Made by a program: the position numbers and the translations under genes
Assembly (NCBI RefSeq): GCF_021325795.1
Contig: NZ_JAHPZX010000002.1
Coordinates: forward strand, 1,116,001-1,180,000
Reading direction: 5' to 3'
Origin: Bordetella sp. LUAb4
GTDB lineage: Bacteria; Pseudomonadota; Gammaproteobacteria; Burkholderiales; Burkholderiaceae_B
Length of the DNA: 64,000 nt
The notes under the pieces: model-generated
Told to the model about the DNA's origin: nothing
Databases searched by the model: none
What the model saw: only the letters and a program-made list of their open reading frames with translations
Shown here: in pieces, positions 11,756-22,405 of the stretch
How the letters are laid out: each line of letters starts with the position of its first letter
Position numbering within the stretch: position 1 is the stretch's first letter

Positions 11756-12313
11756 ATGAAAACCGCTCAGGAATTGCGCGTCGGCAACGTGATCATGGTC
11801 GGCAAGGATCCGTTGGTGGTCCAGAAGGCCGAATACAACAAGTCCGGCCGTAACGCGGCCGTGGTCAAGCTGAAGTTCAAGAATCTGCTGACCGGCTCGG
11901 GCAGCGAATCGGTCTACAAGGCCGACGAAAAGTTCGACATCGTCGTGCTGGATCGCAAGGAGTGCACGTACTCCTACTTCGGCGACCCGATGTACGTCTT
12001 CATGGACGAAGAGTACAACCAGTACGAAATCGAAGCCGAAAGCATGGGCGACGCGCTGAACTACCTGGAAGAAGGCATGCCCGTCGAAGTGGTCTTCTAC
12101 GACGGCCGCGCCATCTCGGTCGAACTGCCGACCAGCCTGGTGCGCGAAATCACCTACACCGAGCCGGCCGTGCGTGGCGATACCTCGGGCAAGGTGCTCA
12201 AGCCCGCCAAGATCAACACCGGCTACGACATCAACGTGCCGCTGTTCTGCGCCATCGGCGACAAGATCGAAATCGACACCCGCACTGGCGAATACCGCAG
12301 CCGCGTGAACTGA
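11756..12313 (+). CDS. efp: Translation elongation factor P
   Basis: Ribosome-associated factor that rescues stalling at consecutive prolines by binding between the P and E sites. The product is 185 residues with the three beta-barrel layout. The modification loop is [12 protein letters not shown], placing Arg at position 32, the residue glycosylated by EarP in this lineage (instead of the lysine of E. coli EF-P). The linked earP gene confirms this pathway. Start ATG 11756 follows cccggagttttatcg, where GGAG is the ribosome site. A double hairpin terminator follows. Confidence 0.98.
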   Translation: MKTAQELRVGNVIMVGKDPLVVQKAEYNKSGRNAAVVKLKFKNLLTGSGSESVYKADEKFDIVVLDRKECTYSYFGDPMYVFMDEEYNQYEIEAESMGDALNYLEEGMPVEVVFYDGRAISVELPTSLVREITYTEPAVRGDTSGKVLKPAKINTGYDINVPLFCAIGDKIEIDTRTGEYRSRVN

Positions 12314-12320
12314 TCCTCGC

Positions 12321-12390
12321 GGCCAGCCTTCGGGCTGGCCGGCATGGAGCAGGTCTGATAACAAAGCCCCTGACGGGGCTTTGTTTATTT
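12321..12390 (+). terminator. efp terminator (two hairpins)
   Basis: First hairpin 12321-12340: ggccagcc, TTCG tetraloop, ggctggcc. Second 12361-12384: acaaagcccc, loop tgac, ggggctttgt followed by ttattt. The second is a standard intrinsic terminator and the first probably stabilises the 3' end. Confidence 0.85.
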
Positions 12391-12461
12391 CGGGCTTTGT
12401 TTATTTTCGGCTCTGCTTTTGCGAACGAAAAAGCGTCGGCCGCGTGGGCGTTTCGCCGCTG

Positions 12462-12950
12462 CTATTGCAGCCGTTCGTCGTCGAATATATCGGGCAGGCC
12501 GAGCACGTCGATACCTTCTTCGGCCAGCTCGGCGCGTTCCTCGGGCGTCGAAGTGCCGCGAATGGCGCGGTCTTCAGCCTCACCCTGATGAATGCGGCGC
12601 GCCTCCTCGGCAAAGCGCGGGCCGACGTTGTCGGCGTTACGCACGATCTCGCGCACCTGCTTGAAGATGGCAGCCTGCAGGCGTGCCATCTGCATGGCTT
12701 CGGAAGTCGGCGCGGCTGTAACCGGCGCCACGGCCACGGCGCCTTCAGCGGGATGCTTGACCGCCTCCGGATCGCGGAAATGGCCGACATTCAGGCGCGG
12801 CGCCGACAAGCGCTTGATCACCTTGGCGCAGCCGCACACCGGGCAGGACACAAGGCCGCGCGTCTGCTGGCTGTCGTAATCGTCGTGCGACGCGAACCAG
12901 CCCTCGAAAATGTGGCCGAGCTCTTCGCACTGCAGGTCAAATACTTTCAT
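12462..12950 (-). CDS. DUF1178 zinc-ribbon protein
   Basis: A 162-residue protein of the DUF1178 family, common in proteobacteria and without known function. It opens MKVFDLQCEELGHIFEGWF, and a CPVCG motif plus the early Cys8 suggest a zinc ribbon, followed by KRLSAPRLNV. The C-terminal half (about 95-162) is helical, with REIVRNADNVGPRFAEEARRIH typical of the family. The start at 12950 is chosen because the family begins MKVFDL; a longer frame to 13037 has no support. It is convergent with efp. Confidence 0.92.
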   Translation of the reverse strand: MKVFDLQCEELGHIFEGWFASHDDYDSQQTRGLVSCPVCGCAKVIKRLSAPRLNVGHFRDPEAVKHPAEGAVAVAPVTAAPTSEAMQMARLQAAIFKQVREIVRNADNVGPRFAEEARRIHQGEAEDRAIRGTSTPEERAELAEEGIDVLGLPDIFDDERLQ

Positions 12951-13060
12951 TTGGGTCAGGATACAAGAGCGGCCCGCAGCGGGCTGCTCGCGCGGTGAAC
13001 CGCGCGGGACACGCAATAGATGGCAAGGATACCGCACTCCGTCGCGGTCCTCGCCCTATC

Positions 13061-13813
13061 CTATTTATGGCTGACCGTCTTGCGTTTCGCACGTGGGGCG
13101 GCTTGCGGGCTGACGTCGGCTTGCTGCGCTTGCAGCGCATTGATCTGACGCTGCAGGTCACGCAACTGTTGGCGCACGTCCTGCTGCTGGTCGTTCAGGG
13201 CCTGGGTTTCCTGGCGTGCCTGTTCCTGACGCGCGGCGACCTGGGTTTCCTGGTCCCTGCGCAGCGCGGCGTCAGCCTGCAGGGTACTCAATTCGGCGTT
13301 GCGCTTGGCCAGCAGGCTTTCGTTGCGGGCGTACTCCGCCTGCAACTTGATGCGCTGGATGTCCGCTGATGCCAGATCGGCCGACTGTCCGGCAAACGCC
13401 CGATAGGTCGACTCGGCCTGATTTTCGGAATTGGTTTTCAGCACCCGCCAGAAATTCTTTTGCTGGAACAAGGCGACGTAATAAGTAAGGTCTTCGCTCT
13501 TGAACAAAAGGCTGGCGCCATAGCTGCCGTTGTACGTGGTGCGCAATTCCGTCACTTGGCGCGACTGGATCAGTTGCTGCAGTTCGGCCACGGTGCTCGC
13601 CGGCGCGGCGGGAGCAGCCGGGGCGGGCAATGGTGCGGCAGCCGTAGCGGGCGGCGTCACCGCCGCGGCGGGATCCTTGTTGTCCTTGTCCACCTGAACC
13701 ACGGCGGGACGCTGGGCAGCCGGCGTCTGCGCACTGGCACAAGCCATCAAGCCCGAAAAGACGCCGGCCAACAGCAATATCCGGCCCGCGGTACGCAACG
13801 GTTCACGCTTCAT
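13061..13813 (-). CDS. DUF2968 family lipoprotein-like protein
   Basis: A 250-residue exported protein. The N-terminus has Arg/Lys, a hydrophobic segment and GLMACAS, a plausible lipobox with Cys25. Residues ~30-75 are an Ala/Pro/Thr spacer; residues ~75-150 form the DUF2968 core (VTELRTTYNGSYGASLLF); residues ~150-235 are a long Gln/Arg-rich coiled coil. Function is unknown; a periplasmic or envelope structural role is a guess. GAGGATTGC precedes the ATG. The gene is separate from the DUF1178 gene by a 110-base gap. Confidence 0.88.
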   Translation of the reverse strand: MKREPLRTAGRILLLAGVFSGLMACASAQTPAAQRPAVVQVDKDNKDPAAAVTPPATAAAPLPAPAAPAAPASTVAELQQLIQSRQVTELRTTYNGSYGASLLFKSEDLTYYVALFQQKNFWRVLKTNSENQAESTYRAFAGQSADLASADIQRIKLQAEYARNESLLAKRNAELSTLQADAALRRDQETQVAARQEQARQETQALNDQQQDVRQQLRDLQRQINALQAQQADVSPQAAPRAKRKTVSHK

Positions 13814-13964
13814 GCAATCCTCTTTCTCTTATCCTTGATGGATATTTTTTGTAAGCCGGCGGTTACTCATTGCAGCCGGCCGGCAATGATAATCGGAAAT
13901 AAACATTTCCGACGTATTCGTTCCCGCCATGGCGACGAAATCCTGTGGGCCGGCCACCTCCCAT

Positions 13965-15423
<1,459 letters not shown>

Positions 15424-15434
<11 letters not shown>

Positions 15435-17574
15435 GCTGGACTCCTTTGCCGTTGCATTGCAGGGACATGAGCTTCACGTCGACGCTGTTGAGGTTCAAGC
15501 CTATGGTGTTGTTGATGAGGCCCAGGACGGCATCGCCGATCCCATTGAGCACGGGCTGCAGCATAGTGAACAAGGGTCCCAGGATGCCCAGCAGCACGTT
15601 GGACAAGTTGGTGCCGGCATTGGGCGTATTCGCGTAGGACTTGGCGATTTCACCGATGCAGCCGGATTCGCTGCCGCCGTAGCCGCCGAGCAGGCTGGCC
15701 GTGGCGCAGTTGTTGGTGGGCAACAGCGCGCCGACGATGCCACTGAGGACGCTGCCCAGCGTGTTGACCAGGCCGTTGAGCAAATTGCCGACGCCTGTCA
15801 GCAGGCCCGCATTGGGCTGCCCGCTGATGTAGCCGCCCAGGTTGTTCGAGGCGTTCTGCGACAGCTTCACCGCCGCCTGCCACAGGGCGTTGCGGCAGTT
15901 GTAGCCATCCGCGCCGCTGGCGTTGGGATTGCAGGTGTTGGCTTGCCGCGCCTTGTTCCAGAGATCGGTGGCCAGGGCGGTGCCCACGGCGGCGGGTTGC
16001 GTGCCCGCCCCCGTCTGGGCCGAGCCGCCCAGCAAAGCCGTCAGAACGGCATTCGACACGTTGCTCACCGCCGTCCCCAAGGGCAAGGACGTCATCGCCA
16101 CCGTCGCCTTCTGCCCCGCGTACAAGGTGGTCGACATGGGACCATTGACGAATGGATTCAGCGTGATCTTGTTGTTGACGCCCATGTCGATGCCGGCCAC
16201 TTTCAGCGTCAGCAACTGTTTGTTCCGCAGCCCCACGCTGCAGCGCTGCGTGGACGAAAAGGCGGTGGCCTGGGTCAGGTCGCCGATGCAGGTATCCAGC
16301 ACCGAGGTCGTTACCGCGATGGTGGCAAGGTCGCGCCCCGCGCTGTCCTGCGTGGTGCAGAGATCGGTCAGCGTACCCTGCCCGGTCACCAGGTCCATGA
16401 CTATGGGCAGATCGACGCCGAATGCCAGGACGCCGCCAAGCAATTTGATGGTGGGGATGGTGACCTGCAGGAAGACCCGCACCTGCCCCGTATAGGCCGT
16501 GGCGCCGACGCCGCCGATAGCGATCTGGGCCGGTTCGATGACACTGAAGGCAGGCGTGATGGTGACCAGGCCGGCGATGCTGACAGGGGCGCCGCCCTGC
16601 ACCGCGTGGCCGCCGGTCGCCACGCCCACGGCGGCGGCGATGAGGTCCAGCGCATTGATCTGGGTGGCCAGCGCCGCCGCGCCATCGGGCGCGGTGATCT
16701 GGGCGAACAGGCTGGAGCCGCGTCCGGCGGTATTGGATCCCAGTGTCACGTTCAGTGAACTCAGCCCCAGTTGCGTCTTGATGGTATTGACCAGCGTGAC
16801 GTTGGCGGCCAGCAGCCCGCTCTGCCCACCGACGACGGCGACGGCATCCAGCAGATTGTTCAGCGATACCGTATTGGCGGCCAGCAGGCTGTTCAACTGG
16901 CCCACGGTGACATCCGTGGAGACATTGATGCCCAGTTGGTTGAGCAGTCCGGCCGGTGTGATTTGCACGCTGGCCAGGCCGGCGTCATAGCCCACCAGCG
17001 CGGTCGGGTTCACGTTCAGGCCCACGGCGGACAGCAGGTTGACCAGGGTGCCTGGCTGCTGCCGGGTGGTGATCAACGTCGATCCAACCGAGAACGCGGC
17101 GACAGGCGCCCCCGGCCGCGCCGCCACCGACTGCACATTGATGGCCTTGCTGCCCATGAAGGGAATCAGGGAGGCGACGTTACGGCTCATCGTCACCCTG
17201 ATCGCGTTGTAGCGCTGGTTGCCTTGCAAGGGCGCGAGATGGCGCGGATCGGTGGTGTTCTTGACCGGATCCCAATGCCAGCAGGTGGCCGCGATGTCGG
17301 CCGCCGCCAGGCCGGAAAAGTTCGCTTGCCCCGCTTGCACGGCGGCGGTGGTGGCGGTGGAGCAGTTCAGCGCCGTGCCGCTGCTCAGCACCTGAGCGCC
17401 GGTCAGCGCGGCAAGGTCCGCCGCCTTCTGCAGTTCACGCAAGGTGTAGAACAGGTATCCAAGCTGCGCGCCGCCCAGCAGGATGACCATCACCAACAGT
17501 CCGACCGCCGCCGGTACGAGTATGGATCCCCGTTGGCGATGGCGGTTCAAGCGTGGATGACGGGCGCGAGACAT
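15424..17574 (-). CDS. tadG: TadG-like Flp pilus assembly protein
   Basis: A 716-residue TadG-family protein. After a basic start ([16 protein letters not shown]) comes one membrane segment (about 18-38, [20 protein letters not shown]) and then [17 protein letters not shown], the Tad N-terminal signature. The remainder is a large extracytoplasmic region rich in Gly, Ala, Asn and Thr, with many INxxLD-like segments. The start is ATG 17574; the open frame extends further upstream, but that part overlaps the DUF3613 gene and looks non-coding. TadG is thought to anchor or participate in pilus assembly at the inner membrane. Last structural gene of the locus, translationally coupled to the sigma-54 activator. 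Confidence 0.88.
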
Positions 17575-17587
17575 GGCGGCAATCCGG

Positions 17588-18115
17588 TTACTGCGATTCG
17601 TCTGTCTGGACGCGTTGCTGGAACCACTGCGGAATCGGCAGTTTGAAACTGTCCAGATAGCGGTCGAAAGCAGCGGTCGCGACCACGCCCAGCGTCGGCT
17701 GCGCGGGCGCGGCACGGCGGCCGTCGCCCTGTGCGGTCAACAGGGCGCGCGTGATGCCGCCAGTTCCTGTCGGCCCCTCGTCGACCGGTGCCGGGGCGGC
17801 GGATGGGCGCGGCGCGGCGAATGCGGGACCTTGCGGTGGCGCGGCGGTGTCGGCGGCGGACACCGGCATCGGCGTGCTGACCTGCCGCACGACGGGGCGC
17901 GCGGCCAGGCTGCTGTCGGCTGGAGCGGGAGCGGGAGCGGTCCCGGCCGGCGGCGCGGCCGGGCTGCCGGTGAGTGGCGCGTTGGTCTGCGCCAGCGCGG
18001 CGCCGGAGACCAGCGTCAGTGCCGCCAGCGTACCGATGGCCCGCAAGGCCGCCTTGGCACGCTGCCGCCTGACAGGCCAGGCCAGGGAAAGGATGGAGAA
18101 GTCGCGCAGCATCAT
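17588..18115 (-). CDS. DUF3613 protein of the tad locus
   Basis: A 175-residue exported protein found in beta-proteobacterial tad clusters. A signal peptide is visible (TLAALTLVSGAALAQ). Residues ~45-115 are a Pro/Ala-rich linker, and the conserved C-terminal motif runs from TGTGGITRALLTAQGDGRR to FDRYLDSFKLPIPQWFQQRV. The role is unknown. It sits 13 bases after tadD and 13 before the tadG-like gene. Two adjacent ATG codons (18115 and 18112) are possible starts. Confidence 0.88.
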   Translation of the reverse strand: MMLRDFSILSLAWPVRRQRAKAALRAIGTLAALTLVSGAALAQTNAPLTGSPAAPPAGTAPAPAPADSSLAARPVVRQVSTPMPVSAADTAAPPQGPAFAAPRPSAAPAPVDEGPTGTGGITRALLTAQGDGRRAAPAQPTLGVVATAAFDRYLDSFKLPIPQWFQQRVQTDESQ

Positions 18116-18128
18116 TTGGAACTCCAGA

Positions 18129-19046
18129 TCAGGGGTGGCCCGACGCCGCCTGCGCGCCGAAACGGTCCATCAAGGGTTGCAGGCCAAACAGGGCAGTGCT
18201 GCCCGCCGACGCATCCGCATTCGCATTCGCGACAGTCGGTGCACGCGCGCCCATCGAGGCCGGACTCACGCCGGAAGTGCTGCTCACCACGCGCGGCCGC
18301 GGTGCCGAAACGCGCATTTCGGCCGCGAGCGCTTGTACACGGGCACGTGCGTCCGGGCTGAGTGCCGCCTGCTCCATCACCCGATTCGCACCGGCCACAT
18401 CCCCTTCGCGCAACAGCAAAAGCGCCAGGTTGCCGAGTACCTTGGCATTGCCGGGCTCCAGCTCCGCCGCCTGTCCCAAGGGCACGCGCGCCCCCGCGGC
18501 GTCACCGGCGCGCAGGCGCGCATAGCCCAGGTCGCTCAGGACCAGGGCATCCGTGGGATACGCGGCCGCGGCCTTGCCCAGGTCCTCCGCCGCGCGGGCA
18601 AAGTCGCCCTGCCCGCCCGCCAGCAGTCCCAGTCCGCGCCAGCCCGCACCGGCCTGAGGACCGCTGAGCAAAGCGCGATAGGCCTGTTCGGCCGCCTCGG
18701 GCTGGGCAGTCATGCGCAAGGCATCCGCGCGCACGCGCGTCAGGTCGACCGATTCGCCGAACTGCTGGCGATAGGCATCGATATAGGCCAGAGAAGCGAA
18801 CCAGCGTCCCTGGTCCTGCGACTGCCTGATCATGGACATGACCAGTTCCGGCTTGGTGGGGCGGTTGGCGCGATCGACTTCGTCCTGTTTCTGCTGGATC
18901 ATCGCCTGCTGTTCCTGCTGCTCGCGATACAACGCCAACGCGCTGCTGCTCTCCGTCGCCGCGCAACCGGCCAGCAGCACGCCCGCCAGCACGCCGCCGC
19001 AGCAAGCCATGCGCGACCACCATACGGATCGATGTTCCATTCCCAT
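18129..19046 (-). CDS. tadD: TadD-type TPR lipoprotein
   Basis: A 305-residue outer-membrane pilotin-like lipoprotein of the Flp pilus machine. Lipobox LLAGCAA places the acylated Cys near residue 28. Residues ~75-235 contain tetratricopeptide repeats (for example AEQAYRALLSGPQAGAGWRG and LVLSDLGYARLRAGDAAGA). The C-terminus is an Ala/Ser-rich tail with Asn/Asp-Ala pairs encoded by hexamer repeats. It starts 4 bases after tadC ends, consistent with one operon. Confidence 0.9.
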   Translation of the reverse strand: MGMEHRSVWWSRMACCGGVLAGVLLAGCAATESSSALALYREQQEQQAMIQQKQDEVDRANRPTKPELVMSMIRQSQDQGRWFASLAYIDAYRQQFGESVDLTRVRADALRMTAQPEAAEQAYRALLSGPQAGAGWRGLGLLAGGQGDFARAAEDLGKAAAAYPTDALVLSDLGYARLRAGDAAGARVPLGQAAELEPGNAKVLGNLALLLLREGDVAGANRVMEQAALSPDARARVQALAAEMRVSAPRPRVVSSTSGVSPASMGARAPTVANANADASAGSTALFGLQPLMDRFGAQAASGHP

Positions 19047-19050
19047 CTTC

Positions 19051-20052
19051 CTATCCTCCCGCCACTTTGCTCAAACCGCGCACCACGGCCAACAAGCCGG
19101 CACCGCCGGTCACGATGATCAACGCAGGCAAAAGGGTAATCACCATGACGCCAGTCATCTTCACCGTGGTGCGAGCCACGCTTTCCCGCAAGTCCAGGCG
19201 GCGGCGCTCGCGCACCCGCTCGCTGAATCGCGTCAAGGGCTCCTGCACCGCGCCGCCGTGCCGGTCCACCTGCACCAGCAGACGGCAGATGGCGTTGATG
19301 TCATCGCTATCGAATCCATTCATCAGTCGGCCCAGCGACTGCTCGCGCGAACGGCCACGCGCGTACTGTTCATTGGCCAGACGCAGCTCGTCGCCCAGCA
19401 CCGGCATCACCCGCTGGAAATCCGCCACCACGATATGCAGGCACTGGTCCACGGACAGCCCCACGCCCTGCAACAGGCGCAACAGGTCGATCAACAGCGG
19501 TAACTCCGCAATGGCTTCCCGCCTGCGCCGGCGGGCGCGGCGCATCATCATCCATTTGGGCAACATCCAACCCGCGCCGAAGCCCAGGAAAACCACCGCG
19601 GCCTTGGTCAAGACGGCGTTCAACAGCAATGCCCGGTTCCCCACGAGGATCCACGCCGCCATCGGCAGCAGAACCGCCAGCAGCGCCCGCATCAAGACGA
19701 ACACCGAGCGTGCGCGGCCGACGTTGGCGTAGCCGCACAGGTCGATCAGCTTGCGGTCTTCCTCGGCCAACAGGGATTCTCCCAACCGACCTTCTTCCAG
19801 GCGCCCGCCCATGGACTGCGCCATGGCTTTCAACGACTCGATACGTTCGCGCGCGTCCGGCGTGTCCACGGCCGCCTCGGCACGGCGCCCTTCGCGCGCC
19901 GCCAAGGCCCTGTCCACTACGCGCCGGCTGCGGCTCTGGCGCGCGGCACGCAACGTGAGGCCCGCCGCCAGCGTCAGCAGGGCCAGCGCGAGAAACGCCA
20001 CGGCGCCGGCAAAATACAGATTTCCCCGCAAGCCCTGCATCAGCGCTTCCAT
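19051..20052 (-). CDS. tadC: TadC inner-membrane platform protein
   Basis: A 333-residue type II/IV secretion F-domain (GspF-like) protein, partner of TadB beneath the secretin. Membrane segments are visible near residues 12-32, about 125-165 and at the C-terminus (MTGVMVITLLPALIIVTGGAGL). The central cytoplasmic region contains LPLLIDLLRLLQGVGLSV. The start chosen is ATG 20052 with GGAG upstream; the open frame continues to 20787 but that part lies over tadB and is not real. It begins 8 bases after the tadB stop. Confidence 0.92.
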   Translation of the reverse strand: MEALMQGLRGNLYFAGAVAFLALALLTLAAGLTLRAARQSRSRRVVDRALAAREGRRAEAAVDTPDARERIESLKAMAQSMGGRLEEGRLGESLLAEEDRKLIDLCGYANVGRARSVFVLMRALLAVLLPMAAWILVGNRALLLNAVLTKAAVVFLGFGAGWMLPKWMMMRRARRRRREAIAELPLLIDLLRLLQGVGLSVDQCLHIVVADFQRVMPVLGDELRLANEQYARGRSREQSLGRLMNGFDSDDINAICRLLVQVDRHGGAVQEPLTRFSERVRERRRLDLRESVARTTVKMTGVMVITLLPALIIVTGGAGLLAVVRGLSKVAGG

Positions 20053-20060
20053 GTGATCTC

Positions 20061-20999
20061 CTAGACGCTGCGCGCCATGCGATAGAGCCAGAAGCAACCA
20101 CTGGCCTGGAGAGCCACCGCGACAAGCAGCATGTTGATGCCCGCGGGATCGTTCCACATGGACATGAACAATGCGTTGTTGAACATGATGATGAAGGCCG
20201 TCAAGCCAAGCGGCAGCAAGGCCAGGATCCATGCGGACATGCGCACTTCCGCCGACAAAGCGGACAGCTCGTCGCGCGCCTGCTCGATGTCGCGCATGAA
20301 CGCGGCCATGCGATCGAGGATCTGGTCCGTGCGGCCGCCAAAGCGCATGGCGACCGCGATGACCGAAGACAGCAGGAACAATTGACGCAAACCATATTGC
20401 TCCGATACCTGGCGCAGCGCGACGTCCAGATCCTTGCCGGAGCGCGTCAGGCTTTCGGCGCGCGCCAGGACTTCCCGCAAAGGCTCGTTGACATTGCTCG
20501 CCGCGGTCTGGAACGCGGCCCCGAGACTGCTGCCTATGGTCAGCAGCCGCACCATGCTCTCCAGGAAACCGGGCAGTTGCGCCAGCATGCGCCGCTGCCG
20601 GCGATCGATCTTCAACCAGATACGGAAGGCCGACACCCCCGCCAGCAGGACCAGCGCGCCGAGTGCGGCGAAGGGACCGATAAGGACCAGCAAGGCGATG
20701 GGAATGATGGCCGGCGGCGCGAACATGCCAAGATAGAACCCCACGCTGGACCGCACGCCGGCGCGCGCCAGCAGGTTGTCCCACCACTGATAGCCGGTAC
20801 GCGCCGCCGCGGACGAAGGGGCCGTACCGGGGCCGCTGCCCGCTTGCCCATCGCGCTGCCGCCCCAGTTGCCGTTCAAGAAAAGCCGAGGAAGCGGCACG
20901 CCGTTCACCGGAATCGGCATGCCGCCAGAGCATCACGGCCAGCATCAGCAGCAACAATGCCGCCGCGCCGAGCGCCAGGATCAGCTGCCACATCACCAT
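20061..20999 (-). CDS. tadB: TadB inner-membrane platform protein
   Basis: A 312-residue GspF-like protein that forms the membrane platform with TadC and engages the TadA ATPase. Membrane segments lie near residues 4-24, 95-130 and two near the C-terminus. LPGFLESMVRLLTIGSSLGAAF matches the family's first helical repeat. The ATG overlaps the tadA stop in an ATGA arrangement, showing translational coupling. Confidence 0.92.
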   Translation of the reverse strand: MVMWQLILALGAAALLLLMLAVMLWRHADSGERRAASSAFLERQLGRQRDGQAGSGPGTAPSSAAARTGYQWWDNLLARAGVRSSVGFYLGMFAPPAIIPIALLVLIGPFAALGALVLLAGVSAFRIWLKIDRRQRRMLAQLPGFLESMVRLLTIGSSLGAAFQTAASNVNEPLREVLARAESLTRSGKDLDVALRQVSEQYGLRQLFLLSSVIAVAMRFGGRTDQILDRMAAFMRDIEQARDELSALSAEVRMSAWILALLPLGLTAFIIMFNNALFMSMWNDPAGINMLLVAVALQASGCFWLYRMARSV

Positions 21000-22363
21000 C
21001 AGCGCCTCCGGCTCCAGAAACCGCCGCCCCCGCCGTTGCCGTCATCGGACGACTCGCCCGCCGGCGTACCGCGCAGTTCGTCGCGCACCTTGGCGAGCTT
21101 GGGTGAATGCGGGTGGATACCCAAGCCCACCCAACGGTCTCTCTCCACGCCATCGGGGCTCACGAAGGTCTCGTGCCGATAGAGTTCCTGCGTGGCGATG
21201 ACGTTGTCGCTCATGCCGGTGACCTCGGTGATCGACAACACGCGCCGCTTGCCATTGGACAGGCGGCCGATCTGCACGATGAAGTCCAGCGCGCTGGCGA
21301 TCTGGCGCCGCAGGCTGTCCTCGCTACCCTGGAAGCCGGCAAAGCCCGCCAGCATCTCGATCCGGTACAGGCATTCGCGAGGCGAATTGGCGTGGATGGT
21401 ACCCATCGAGCCGTCATGCCCGGTGTTCATCGCCTGCAGCATGTCCATCACCTCGGCACCGCGCACTTCGCCCACGATGACGCGGTCAGGCCGCATCCGC
21501 AGGCTGTTGCGGATGAGATCCCTGATGGTGACCAGGCCCGCGCCATCGAAGCCGCCCTGGCGGGACTCCAGACGCACCACGTGCGGGTGATTGAGCGACA
21601 GTTCCGCGGTGTCCTCCACGGTCACCACGCGCTCGGTCTCCGGCACGAAGAAGGCCAGCGCATTGAGCAGCGACGTCTTGCCCGAGCTGGTGCCGCCGGA
21701 CACCAGGATATTGCAGCGATACTTCACCGCCAGGTTCAGCAGGCGGTGGATGTCCTCGTCGAAGGTCCCCAGCGTCAGCAGGTCGGCCGGCTTGAGAGGG
21801 TCCTGGCGGAATTTCCGGATCGACACCATGGGACCATCGACCGCCAGGGGCTCGATGACCACATTCAGGCGCCCGCCGTCCGGCAGGCGTGCGTCGACCA
21901 TGGGACTGGATTCATCCAACCGACGGCCGATAGGCGCCAGGATGCGGCGCACGATACGCATGACGTGCTGGTTGTCGGAGAAGCGGACATTCTCGCGCCC
22001 CAGGACGCCACGGCGCGACACGAATACCTTGTCGTAGCCATTGATCAGGATGTCCTCGACCGCGGGATCGGCCAGCAAGTCCTCCAGCGGCCCCAGGCCG
22101 GCCAGTTCCTTGGTCAGCGCGGCCGCGACCTGGCGCACCTCGGTTTCATTGATCGCCAGCCGGCGCAGGCGCACGAAGCTGGCGACTTCGATATCGACGA
22201 ATTCCTGGATGGCCTGGCGCGTCCAGCGGCCGAACTCGGCGCCCAGTTCCTCGATGCGCGAAAGCAGATGTTCATAGGCGGAATTCTTGATCTCCTGGAA
22301 GCGCTGCGAGACACCAAACGCGCCGCCCTCCTCGCCGAACTCCACCGTGGCTGTCATGATCAT
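20999..22363 (-). CDS. tadA: TadA/CpaF secretion ATPase
   Basis: A 454-residue hexameric type II/IV secretion ATPase that powers Flp pilus extension and retraction. Walker A GGTSSGKT is at 223-230; RPDRVIVGEVRG (near 292) gives the Walker B/Asp region; HDGSMGTIHANSPRE carries the His box. The C-terminus is a Gly-rich, Arg-ending tail. Start ATG 22363 has GGGGGAATACG upstream; an earlier ATG at 22387 is less likely. Downstream tadB overlaps its stop. Confidence 0.96.
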   Translation of the reverse strand: MIMTATVEFGEEGGAFGVSQRFQEIKNSAYEHLLSRIEELGAEFGRWTRQAIQEFVDIEVASFVRLRRLAINETEVRQVAAALTKELAGLGPLEDLLADPAVEDILINGYDKVFVSRRGVLGRENVRFSDNQHVMRIVRRILAPIGRRLDESSPMVDARLPDGGRLNVVIEPLAVDGPMVSIRKFRQDPLKPADLLTLGTFDEDIHRLLNLAVKYRCNILVSGGTSSGKTSLLNALAFFVPETERVVTVEDTAELSLNHPHVVRLESRQGGFDGAGLVTIRDLIRNSLRMRPDRVIVGEVRGAEVMDMLQAMNTGHDGSMGTIHANSPRECLYRIEMLAGFAGFQGSEDSLRRQIASALDFIVQIGRLSNGKRRVLSITEVTGMSDNVIATQELYRHETFVSPDGVERDRWVGLGIHPHSPKLAKVRDELRGTPAGESSDDGNGGGGGFWSRRR

Positions 22364-22405
22364 CGTATTCCCCCGTCGCGGCCGCAAGGCGCGCCGCCTC
22401 GTTCA